From NCBI RefSeq assembly GCF_000275845.1, contig NW_006766883.1, positions 2,253,843 to 2,317,842 on the forward strand: a stretch of 64,000 bases of DNA. Direction: 5' to 3'. Numbering within the stretch: the stretch's first letter is position 1; every line of letters starts with the position of its first letter. Below are positions 35,495 through 45,653 of this stretch, piece by piece. A model generated the notes under the pieces. That model did no database searches, was not told the DNA's origin, and saw nothing but the letters and a program-made list of their open reading frames with translations. The DNA comes from Dichomitus squalens LYAD-421 SS1 (taxonomy: Eukaryota > Basidiomycota > Agaricomycetes > Polyporales > Polyporaceae). Position numbers and translations under genes: made by a program.

Positions 35495-36394
35495 ATGGGG
35501 CACCATTCCCGTTCCCATATGACTAGCATCCCTACGCATGTATCGACGTCGAAACCAGATTCTACTACCTCTGTTGCGCCTACACCATTCTCAAATGCAT
35601 CCTTGAAAAACACGACACTTCCCACTTCTGCTCTTACACACAGTCTACCGACATCATCTCGCCTGAGTAACCTTCCTGTTCCAGAGCCGAGTACCCACTC
35701 AACCTTGCCTACCATAGACACGAGTCCAGTCGCTCGGGATCCCGCTCATCCACCTACTACATGGAGTCAAACCACGCCCCCGTTGAGAACCGTCGCTACT
35801 AGCACATCTGTTTTCACGACTGTCTCGACGTCGTCAGTAGTCGAGGTATCAACACTCTTGAAGTCTGTCACCACAACTTCCACGGAGCCTGGGCTATCAG
35901 AGAGTCCCAGCACAGCACCTCTCGAGGCATCTAGGGAACTTTCTGGTACGCAAGTGGCAATACCTGTTGGCGTACTTGCGGGAGCTTTGGTCGGGGTCCT
36001 TGCTTGGTTTGTCTGGCTCAAGAACAGGCGTAGGGGCATTCGGAGAAGAACCCGGGGTGGGCCCGGCCTTGCGGGCGGTGAGTGCTCTCCCGATTCCATC
36101 AGGAAATACGGATGAAAACTGAAGCGACCCACAGAATCGTCGTTATCTCGCGCGTCCTCTCGCGCATCCTCTCGTACATCCTCTCGTGCGTCGCATACTG
36201 GTGAGTCTAGCCACATTACATCGTCGTTCTGTTGGAGCCTGAATCGGTGTGTGGAAGCAGACCTGGTCCAGTCCAGGGAGGCAGATGCGGGGAGCGTGCA
36301 TCCTAGCGTTTACATGGATACCTTCGACCACCGAATCGCAGCAGGTCAACCCCTCCCTCCCGCGTATGAGGATCTGCCCTCTCGCGCACCCTGA
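35495..36394 (+). CDS. Single-pass membrane protein with Ser/Thr-rich ectodomain and PPxY tail, paralog 2
   Basis: The layout matches the neighbouring paralogs. A long Ser/Thr/Pro-rich segment is followed by one helix (VAIPVGVLAGALVGVLAWFV) and a very basic juxtamembrane stretch (KNRRRGIRRRTRGG). An intron starting GTGAGTGC near 36079 joins to a tail with Ser-Arg repeats (SSRASSRTSSRAS). The tail then reads READAGSVHPSVYMDTFD and PLPPAYEDLPSRAP, ending TGA at 36392-36394. The tail aligns with paralogs 1 and 3, including the PPAY motif. Whether the segment around 36200-36270 is exon or intron is unsettled, because both readings keep the frame near the tail. The real start is probably further upstream, since the Met at 35495 has no signal peptide after it. 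Confidence 0.62.
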
Positions 36395-37256
36395 CCTGGG
36401 CCGTTGTGATTGACTGTGCTGACCGCCATTAACAGCTGGGTGTGTGATGTGTTCGTCTCCATGGTATGTGAACTTACCACATTCACAGATACCCGATAGC
36501 AGCCTCGGAGCTGTGCTTGTAGTCAATCTTCTCGACGTCGCTGCGACCAAATCACACTCATTCACAAACTAGAGAGATGTTGCCTGCTTCGGGGATTCTT
36601 TGGGATGATATGTATCGAGCCAGCGAGGGTTCCCTTCACACTCGGCTTGGCTGTACGTTAACTGCAATGTAGTTGTCAGACCCAGCATATTCGAAAGCAT
36701 CAACTTCTTGGAAGTGTGTTGTTGCCCATGCTCTACAGCAAGAGCTCTTGATCTTCTAGACAACGGGACATCCAGAATACTATGTGCTGGGTGCGTACAT
36801 CTCTTCCGTTATCGCATCCATACTCATCAATGAGTCACTACATAGCATCCGAGAACACGACGCACTTTCGGCTCCTATCAGGCGACTCTAATGCGTCAAT
36901 CAGGAAGGAATTCTCTCACGTGCGAGTTCCAATCCCAAGTCCACATACTGGTATACTCGACCTGTATTTGGAAGACGTTGAAGTCTTGTATGTCAAAGAG
37001 ACCAATCTTGGCACCCCAAGGAGCACGGCGGAGCAAGATATCTCTCTGTGAGACCCGCAAACAAGGGTTTACGGCAGTCATTGCTATGAAGCACTGACCT
37101 CCCATCACATGTGGACACGAGGTTCCCATGGATTCGAAGAACAGAGGAACTCATACTTCGATGCCGATGATGGAAGCTCTGCTCATGTGTTGGTCCAAGC
37201 TCATATAGCTGTATTGTGTCCATGCACAAGAACGAAGACTTTCTGCTACCCTTGGT
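36395..37256. other. Spacer between PPxY paralogs 2 and 3
   Basis: An 89-codon frame at 36782-37051 could be an upstream exon of paralog 3, but it has no signal peptide or match that I recognise. Nothing else is seen. Confidence 0.3.
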
Positions 37257-38512
37257 ATGGCGTTTAATCCGGGCTTCAGCCAAGACGTGTCCTGCTTTGG
37301 ACCGTTCACTGAATTCTGTACAATGTCCGCCTCTACCCGGCGAGCCACCACCAATCCGGCGTCCACGAGCCCATTCACTACCACCATCACTGTCATTAAC
37401 ACTCCTGTCGTTCCTTCAATTTCTACGACCTTACCCGCACAGAGCACACAAAGCAATACACCATCCCCTGCGAGTGGTAACTCGCAGCCGCCTCGCACGC
37501 TCTCTTCGTCAGATTCGGCAGGAGCGTCGAGTCAATCTATTAGTGAGACAATTGTAGTCACTGCATCAGTGCGAAGCTCATCCCTATCTCCACCACCAGT
37601 CGGCTCTTCGTCATTCACATCCTCGCCCTCATTTGTCTCGGCACCCTCGTCGGTGTCAACATCATTATCTACATCTACCGGCCTCGGAGATTCTCTCATC
37701 ACTGTCTCACAATCCATTACCACCACGTTGACGGAGACATCTGTCCTCAGCACGACAGGAGGACCGGCTGGGGTCTCGGGAGACTCGAGCACGTCGTCGG
37801 CTCTGTCCCGGGGTGTGATTGTAGGCGTCGCCATTGGAGGGAGCCTGATCCTCCTGTTCGTCGTGATCGGGGCTTTCATACTCTACAGGTGGTTACGACG
37901 TCAGGAGAGGCATCAAGGACACACACCAACCTTCCGTTCCTCACAGTTTGTGCTGAACTCGTCGGACTCAAAAGAGCCTTTCCCTCCCAGTAAGGTTTAG
38001 AACATTAGTCAGCTTTGTGCACGTACTGATATGTCCCAGACCTCGAAGACACTCAAGGCCTCGCAGCAGTGTCTCCCACTGCCTCTTCTGCCCTTTTACC
38101 TCTCCGCTTTGCTCCAATGTCACCCAGCCAGCATTCTGCACTTTCGCCTGCTGGCACTGCAACCTTCCAAAGACATTCTTCCGTAGTGACACCTCATAGT
38201 ATGGTCACATCTCATGTTCACTCCCCTGCGGCATCGCCGACTCCCTCAAATCCAGTCCCTGACCCCGTTATCTACCCGGGATCACCGCCAACATCAGATG
38301 CCCACAATACCGCCACTGCACCCTCTGAAGAGGAGGGGGAGACGGCCCGCGAGGTCGATGCCGGGAGCGTTCATCCCAGTGTCTACCGGGACCTTGAGGG
38401 CATGTACAGCGACTATCTGCCAGGGCGCGCAGCAACAGAACCTCTTCCTCCAGCGTATGACACATTACCTACGCGGAGGCCAGTTTTCAACATTAATCAA
38501 CGTTCATACTGA
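37257..38512 (+). CDS. Single-pass membrane protein with Ser/Thr-rich ectodomain and PPxY tail, paralog 3
   Basis: Exon 1 (37257 to about 37988) starts MAFNPGFSQDVSCFGPFTEF and continues with a Ser/Thr-rich segment. It then has the helix GVIVGVAIGGSLILLFVVIG and basic residues (RWLRRQERHQG). An intron (GTAAGG...CCCAG, about 37990-38040) joins phase 1 into exon 2, which begins LEDTQGLAAVSPTASS. The tail reads EEEGETAREVDAGSVHPSVY and then PLPPAYDTLPTRRP, ending TGA at 38510-38512. The C-terminal exon is the best-preserved part of the family: REVDA-SVHPS-Y followed by the PPAY motif. A phosphorylatable, acidic, Rsp5-binding tail is a reasonable inference. As with the other paralogs, the N-terminal ectodomain exons may be missing from this model. 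Confidence 0.68.
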
Positions 38513-39458
38513 GATTTCATAGCTCTGGTCAAGGGGTACTTTAACGATTTGATTCTTTTGGGCACGTCGCGTATCAGTCATAGAGATTCGGCCGGTGGCC
38601 GGTAGTAGTATTTCAATGACAATCTCTCGTGAATTATTCTGTACCATATCACGCTGATCACTGTGGATACAGTGTCAAATGCAGTTCATGCATCCGACTT
38701 CTTGCCAGGCGCAAGTGAGCGTCGAGTAGACGCCCATTGTGTAGCATATCACGTCTGTCTTCGTCGCTGGGGCGCTTGTTCACCCGCAAGTACCCCATCA
38801 CTCACGATGCCGATGCTAGCCTAACGGTCCCACCGTCAACTGCGGGAGATTGCCAATGGCTAGCGTTTGCGGCTCTCCGAACATCGAGTCTCTCGACTAG
38901 GATTGCAGGTCTCGCTCACGGTCGACAGCACCTTTGATATTGTGCAGTTGTCAGCTGGTCCCTTCGGTGCTGATCATGCGCAAGCGCAGCAATGTCATTT
39001 TCACCTCCAGGAATCAACCCAGATGACAAGTTTCACCCGGCTCCATGTCACATTACGAAAACAGGTATGGTGTTCTCACACCGGTCCAAACCCACAAGCC
39101 TATCTATGCCAAACCTTACTGCATCCTCCTGACCCACCAGCATCGTGGGCTTGCGGCTCCCGGCATCTTGCACATTCTAGGCATGCTATTTCCCTTGAAC
39201 ATACAAATACGTCCGGTTGCGCAACCAATTGGGCCTTCCTGTGCCTGGGCCTATTTCGGGCCCACTCCCATCGGCATGCGCTGCCAGCTTGGGGCGTTCA
39301 CGGATTCACAACCACTCCGCTCTGTCTTCATCCGATAACGGTGCTTCTCGTACCGGTATGTTGGCGCTATCCGGTGACCGCTGAGCTATACGACGATTAT
39401 ATAGCGAGGACTTCCATATGACGTGGGCGTCACGCAACTTCCCCACTGAGCTCGCCCA
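38513..39458. other. Spacer between PPxY paralog 3 and monooxygenase A
   Basis: This contains the promoter of monooxygenase A. From about 38860 to 39350 it is recognisably similar to 42960-43540 upstream of monooxygenase B (for example the stretches around GGCTCCCGGCATCTTGCAC and CCCACTCCCATCGGCATG), as expected for a duplicated block. No intact gene was found. Confidence 0.45.
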
Positions 39459-41194
39459 ATGGACACGCCGCCAAATAAAGACTTCGAGGTGGCCATAGTC
39501 GGCGGAGGAGTGTCTGGCCTGGTCTGCGCGATCGCTCTGCAACGGGCAGGGGTCCCAGTACAACTATTCGAGGCAGCGGTCAGTCAATCGTTTCATGGTG
39601 CCATACATACCCGCTGCTGAAGCGCGATGTCTAGGCTGCCTTCGGAGAGATTGGGGCGGGGATCGGACTTGGTTCGCTCTCTTGCTTTCGCCATGTGCTA
39701 GTTATGATAGTCATTCCATATTCTCACGCAGGTTCAAACGCTGTCCGGGTTTTGAAAGCAGTCGGCTTGCTTGACGAAGTTCTAAAGAAGATCCACCCAT
39801 CGGAGCTCAGGACTAGAGGTTTCATTTACTATAACGGTCTTGGAGACAATCAGGAGGTCTTCGCGGTAGGAGTACGTACATCTGATTTTGAGCTCCGGCC
39901 TCTTACGTCGACTCTAGTACGATGCGCACCCTGAAGACAAAGGGATAGGAATGCATAGGTACTGCGATCCATACTTCTGATGACCATGTCCAACTCTCAT
40001 ATGAACTAGGGCTATTTTCCTAGAGGCACTTGTACCTGTCTTGGAGCCGCAAAGGGCCCACTTCAACAAGCGATGCACCTCTATCGTTCGTTGCGCACAA
40101 GGCTCAAGACGTCTGGTCATCAACTTCCAAGATGGCACCTCTCATGAAACCGATGTCGTGATAGGGGCGGACGGGATCAAGAGTGCTGTCCGCAGTTTCG
40201 TCTTGGATGCCCCGGACGACAGGGTCGCTTTCAGCAACACGGTAGCATACCGAGGCCTTGTACCGTACAAAGACCTCCAGGAGGCTGGGTTCAAGACCCC
40301 TGTTGTACAAGACCCAGCTTGTTTTGTTGGACCGAGCAAGGTATCTAGCAGTTGGAGTAGGAATTACATGGCACGTCTGATTATGTCGTGCCTAGCACTT
40401 CATTCTCTTCCCTATCAAGAATGGCGAAGTGGTCAGCGTCTTCAAAACTCCTCTATTTTAACATATTCGGCTCACAAGACGCATGTAGATCAACGTCGTC
40501 GCCTTCGTTGCTCGATACGACATCCCCATAGGGTCTGAAAAGCTTCCGCCAGGAACACCTTGGGTTGAGACAGTCCCGAAGGAAGCGATGGAAAAGGAAT
40601 ATGAAGGCTGGGGCCCCGACATCGCCGCCCTGATGAAGTGCATGCCAGAAACCCCTAGCAAATGGTCTATACACGTCGTTCATCCTCCGCTGGATAGCTT
40701 CGTCAAAGGCCATGTAGCCTTGATCGGCGACGCGGTACGCGTCCTGGTAGTCATATCTCCAAGTCCACGCTGACGTGCCTGGATTCTAAGGCACACGCTA
40801 TGCTGCCCCATCTGGGGGCTGGGGCTGGACAGGGTCTTGAAGATGCCTATATTATTTCCCGTCTGCTGGGACACCCGGAGACACAAGGCGACAACCTGGA
40901 GGTACGTCCCAATTGGCATCATCAACCAACTCCCCTCGTGATACTTTTGCATAGGCGGTCCTAGAAACTTATTCCCGCATTCGCCGACCTCGCGCGCAAA
41001 TGGTATGGAGTATGAGTCGCGCTGCAGGCGCCGTCTACGATTGGCAAGGAGCGGGAGGCTCAGACGCGGAGTTCATGCGTGAGGAATTGCGAAGTCACTA
41101 CGATTATGTCTGGCAGCATGACATTGAGGCGGATGTCGAGCATGCTATCAGTGAGCTTCGCACAAAGGGCGCATATGTGGCTCATTCTGTATAG
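39459..41194 (+). CDS. FAD-dependent monooxygenase A (salicylate-hydroxylase-like)
   Basis: This group A flavoprotein hydroxylase uses NAD(P)H and O2 on an aromatic or similar substrate. The ATG at 39459 is followed by VAIVGGGVSGLVCAIALQRA (Rossmann GxGxxG). Short exons then give FGEIGAGIGL and SNAVRVLKAVGLLDE. The next part has the VVIGADGIKSAVR (DG) motif. The exon from the intron ending 40390 reads HFILFPIKNGEV, and later exons give GTPWVETVPKEAME and VALIGDAAHAMLPHLGAGAG (GD motif, FAD ribityl contact). The last exon runs to TAG at 41192-41194. About eight introns are needed, two of them with GTCAG donors. All cofactor motifs are intact. The substrate is unknown. Confidence 0.88.
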
Positions 41195-42399
41195 CTCTCC
41201 TTTTTCACACGTCTTGCGCGGCCTGTTGTATATATCGCTGTTACTGGAAGGGCGCCGGCATGTTCTGCAAGTCGGAGGACGTCGAACTTGAGCTCAGTAA
41301 GGGTAAGCTAGAAAGCGGGCTGGACGAGGGATTGGAAGGGCGCGAGTTGAATTACGGGAATCCCAACGAGTTGAGAGCGCAGATGGCTGTAGGAGACACA
41401 TATGACATATATAACTACATACCAGTAGCTCTCAGCGACCACGCAGCGGACGAGGTCGAGGGCTTACATAAGCCAAAATAGCTAACCGAGCATACAATGA
41501 CAGCGCTAGCCCGTGCCGTAAGCACCTGCACCTTCTACAACCATGCCGCTTTTTATCTGCGTTTCCGCTGCCTCTACAACCATCCGACGCTCCCCTTGAG
41601 GTTAGCTAGCTAAAACGCAAATTCTCCACGCCATTCGCTACGTTCGATCCCGAAATTATTGGACGTGAAGAATCGCCGCGTCGTTGGTGGGTACGGTCGC
41701 CATCTCGAGCATTGCTACATTATCTCATAGTCAACTGGTTTGTCTTCAGTCCATGAGATTATCTAAGCTGACAAGGGCAGGGTGTTCCTTATGTAGACAG
41801 AGCTTACAGCTCGCCGTTGGTTTCCTGAAGACGCCAACCTTCGTGTCCAGCACAAGCCCCGAAATGGAATCCTCATGTGCCCAACCACCATAGCATGTTT
41901 GATTCCATCGATCCATACGCTTTAACCCCGAGGTGAGTATAGCCTACCCAGATGCAGGGCTCTACGCGCAGGGCTGATGGGGACCAGACTCGCAAGAGTT
42001 CGTTCACATCATTCATTCGAGCAGCCATGAAGCTCAGGAAACCCTTGGTACAGTGATCGCTCTCGATATTCAACGTCGTCACGTGCTATTTCCGAGCGCA
42101 TTCATCGTCCACGGAGCGTACTTCGGCGCGGCCTGGCCCTTTCGACCTGAACTGCACGTCCCTGGCAAGATTGGGATTTTTTAGCATGGTGCGGTAGAAC
42201 GCGACCGGCTCAATCAGACGTGATCCCCAACCCGATCGGCATGGCGTACCACTGCACCCATCATTGTCTGTGTACGCCCAAGCTCATGATGCTGGGCCCT
42301 TGTGAAAGGCGAGAACCAAGGGTACTAGTCAATCCTTGAGGCCACTAGTCGCGTTGAGAGGCAAGTGATGCGGACTGTCTCCCTCGGATCCATTCGCTA
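41195..42399. other. Spacer between the two duplicated blocks
   Basis: A 73-codon acidic frame follows at 41260-41481. It may be a remnant, but no family is recognised. The rest shows no gene. The Ser/Thr-rich and membrane-helix parts expected in copy B of the PPxY gene were not found here. Confidence 0.35.
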
Positions 42400-42600
42400 A
42401 CCCCGTCTTTTGCCCGGGATCACCGCCAACATCAGAAGCCCGCCACACTGCCATCTCGCCCTCTGAAGAGGGGGGAGACGGCCCGTGAGGTCGACACTGT
42501 CAGTGTCCATCCCAATGTCTACCACGACCTTGAGGGCATATGCGGCCACTTCCTGCGGCTATAGAACCGTTACCTCCAGCGTGCGTACCGATCACTTGTA
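42400..42600 (+). pseudogene. Degenerate PPxY-tail remnant (copy of paralog 3 C-terminus)
   Basis: The DNA aligns closely with about 38265-38460 of paralog 3, including GGGATCACCGCCAACATCAG and the segment encoding TAREVD-SVHP-VYHDLEG. Compared with paralog 3, two bases are lost in the Glu-coding run near 42467, shifting the frame. A TAG follows the LEG segment. The codon that supplied Tyr of PPAY has changed (CCAGCGTGCG instead of CCAGCGTATG). The membrane helix is absent, so this is not a working gene. Confidence 0.75.
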
Positions 42601-43636
42601 GCATTGTCCTAGGGGTGCCAGTTACGCAAGCGTCTATCGGTGACTGATGTGAACTTCGTGTCTAAATTATCCGATATCATATCACACCACGCATTGTATG
42701 TACACTAATGTTGGCTCAGGGGGGCTATTCCGACCAGGTTTTGAGATCAGAAGAGATGATTGCGGTTCATTCACCCGACTTCTTGGGCGGAGCTCTCGCA
42801 GGACCCCGAGCGTTAGATACCGGACGCCATGAAGCTAGCTAGCTGTCGGGGAATTTTTTTGGTTTTGCATTCGCATGTGTCTGCACTACCATCACATTAC
42901 GACGACCCGCAATTGCTAACGTCTCACATTGAGATAATTTTGGCCTAGAAATCCCACCAGCTGCGTCGCAACATTCGTGGCTACTAGCGGCTCTCCGAAA
43001 ATCGACTCTCTTGACTGGCAAGCCGCACATAGGTTCAAAGGCTTTCACAGGCCGCACAGCGGACAGTCAAATGCAAGGTGGGCTGCCTGTACAGTCCAGG
43101 TACATGGGGAGAAAGCTGAATCGCTGGTGCCTAAACAGTGGTGTAATCATTTGGTATGTGCAGCTTTCAGATCTCCACCTTTCGGAGCTACACGCCAGAC
43201 GACTGCTTCCACACAGGTCTACACTGCATCACAAAAATGTGCGGTCTGCCCGGGACTGGTCCGGCCACACAGGCATCTTCATGCGCAACTGTACTGCGTC
43301 CTCTTAACCGACCGTCTTGTGCAATGGTTGTCGCTCCCGGCACCTCGCACGTCCTAGGCACGTTATGTCCCGTGGATGCTCAAATATATCCTGTTGCCTG
43401 ATCAATTGAGCCTTCTTGGTCCTGCGCCTCTCCCGTAATATCTCCCACTCCCATCGGCATGTACTGACTCTGTAGGCTGTTCACAGGCTTACAACCACCC
43501 AGTCCTTTGTTTATCCGATAATAGCGCTTCTCGTGTGCCGGTCTTCGGGTGATATTTGAGCTAAGTATACACCTCTTCATATAGCGAAAGCCACATAAGA
43601 TGTGCGGTCGCCCAACTTCCTCACTACGCTCACGCA
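42601..43636. other. Upstream region of monooxygenase B
   Basis: This contains a diverged copy of the sequence upstream of monooxygenase A, clearest at about 43190-43540. No intact gene is seen. Confidence 0.4.
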
Positions 43637-45380
43637 ATGGGCACACCAGCAAGGAAAGACTTCCAGGTGGCCATAGTCGGCGGGGGTGTGTCTGGCCTGG
43701 TCTGCGCCATTGCTTTGCAGCGGGCAGGGGTGCCCGTACAGCTATTCGAGGCAGCGGTCAGTCATATGCTACAGAGTGCCTTGCATACTGGCCACTGAAG
43801 CCCACCTCTAGGCCGCTTTCGAACAGATTGGGGCAGGGATCGGAATAGGTTTTCTCTCTTGCTCCCTTGCTCTCGCCATGTGCTTTTTATGACTGACATT
43901 CGTCATGTTCCACGCAGGTGCAAACGCTATCCCGGGTCTGAGAGCCATCGGCTTGCTCGATGAACTTCTTAAGAAGATCCACCCATCGGAGCTCAGGACC
44001 AGAGGCTGCATCTACTATAACGGTCTCGGAGACAATCAGGAGGTCTTCGCGGTAGGTGTACGTGCATCTGTCTCGAAGAACCTGCTTCTTACGTCGACTC
44101 TAGTACGATGTGCACCCTGAAGACAAAGGGATAGGAATGCATAGGTACAGCGGTCCATACTTCTGAATCCCGCTTCTAACTCTCATATGCGATAGAGCTG
44201 ATTTTTTAGAAGCGATCGTGGATGTCCTGGACCCCCAAAGTGCCCACTTCAACAAACGATGCACCTCCATCGTTCGTTCCGCACAAGGCTCGAGACGTCT
44301 GGTCATCAACTTCCAAGATGGCACTTCTCATGAAACCGACGTCGTGATAGGGGCGGACGGGATCAAGAGTGCTGTTCGCAGCTTTGTCTTGGATGGAAAT
44401 GACGATAGAATTACATTCAGCAACCAGATAGCATACCGAGGGCTCGTACAGTACAAGGAGCTCCAGGCGGCCGGGTTCAAGGCTTCTGTGGTGAACGACC
44501 CAGTTTGTTTCCTTGGGCCGAGCAAGGTATCTCCCGCAGTTGTATGCTCATTTAACGGCACTGCTGAACATGTCACGTGTAGCACTTCATTCTCTTCCCT
44601 CTCAGGAACGGCGAATTAGTCAGTGTTCCACGATCGCTCTCTCCTGGATTCTCCAGCTCACAGAAGACTTGCAGATCAATGTGGTCGCCTTCGTTGCTCG
44701 ATACGATGTCCCCATAGGGTCTGCAAAGCTTGCGCCAGGAACACCATGGGTGGAGGTAGTCCCGAAGGAGGAGATGGAGAAAGAATACGAAGGCTGGGGT
44801 CCGGACATCGCCGCTTTACTGAAGTGCATGCCAGAGAAACCCAGTAAATGGTCTATTCACGTCGTCCATCCGCCGCTGGATAGCTTCGTCAAAGACCAGG
44901 TGGTGTTGATCGGCGACGCGGTACGCGTCCTATTGGACCTATCTCCACGTCTGCACTGACCTTGGTGAGGATTCAGGCACATGCCATGCTACCCCATTTA
45001 GGAGCTGGGGCCGGCCAGGGTCTTGAAGATGCCTATATTCTTTCCCGTCTGCTGGGCCATCCCGAGACACATGTCGCCAATCTGGAGGTACGTCCCAATT
45101 GGCATCACTAGCCAATCAGCCGGATAACATCTGCATGCAGGCCGTTCTGAAGACGTACTCAAGCATTCGTCGACCCCGGGCGCAGATGGTATGGAACATG
45201 AGTTACACTTCAGGCACGATCAACGATTTGCAAGGAGCGGAGAGGTCGGATGTTGAGGTGCTCCGGGAGAAACTGCGACACCAATTCGATCCTGTTTGGC
45301 AACATGACCTCGAGGCGGATATCGAGCACGCCGTCAGCCAGCTCCGCACAGAGGGCGCGTTCACTCCTCGTTCGGGATAG
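43637..45380 (+). CDS. FAD-dependent monooxygenase B (tandem duplicate of A)
   Basis: This is a paralog of the gene at 39459-41194, with the same exon order and length (the starts are 4178 bp and the ends 4186 bp apart). The ATG at 43637 leads into VAIVGGGVSGLVCAIALQRA. Further exons give FEQIGAGIGI, NAIPGLRAIGLLDE, VVIGADGIKSAVR, then HFILFPLRNGEL joined to INVVAFVARYDVPIG. A later exon has VVLIGDA, joined to AHAMLPHLGAGAGQGLEDAY. The stop is TAG at 45378-45380. No inactivating change was found in the motifs. Several differences from copy A lie in the substrate half (for example NDDRITFSNQ against PDDRVAFSNT), so specificity may differ. The upstream duplicated PPxY gene did not survive, while this enzyme did. 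Confidence 0.87.
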
Positions 45381-45653
45381 TCACTCATACGCCTTGAGAA
45401 GATCACTCTGATAGAAGCCAAGTAATGGGATGGCGTAGGTCAGAACCAGTGGAAGACATATATGTACATTAGCCGGCCATATGTGTATTTATTTCCTTTC
45501 GAGTCTCAAACTATGATACACGCACAATGAACCGCTACGCTTCGGACGCATCGACCTCACAGATCTCGACTCTATCGTACAAACCGTAATCAAGAAAGAA
45601 ATTTTGTATACCCATTCATAGTCAACAAGAAATATGGCAGTGCAAGTTCGGGC

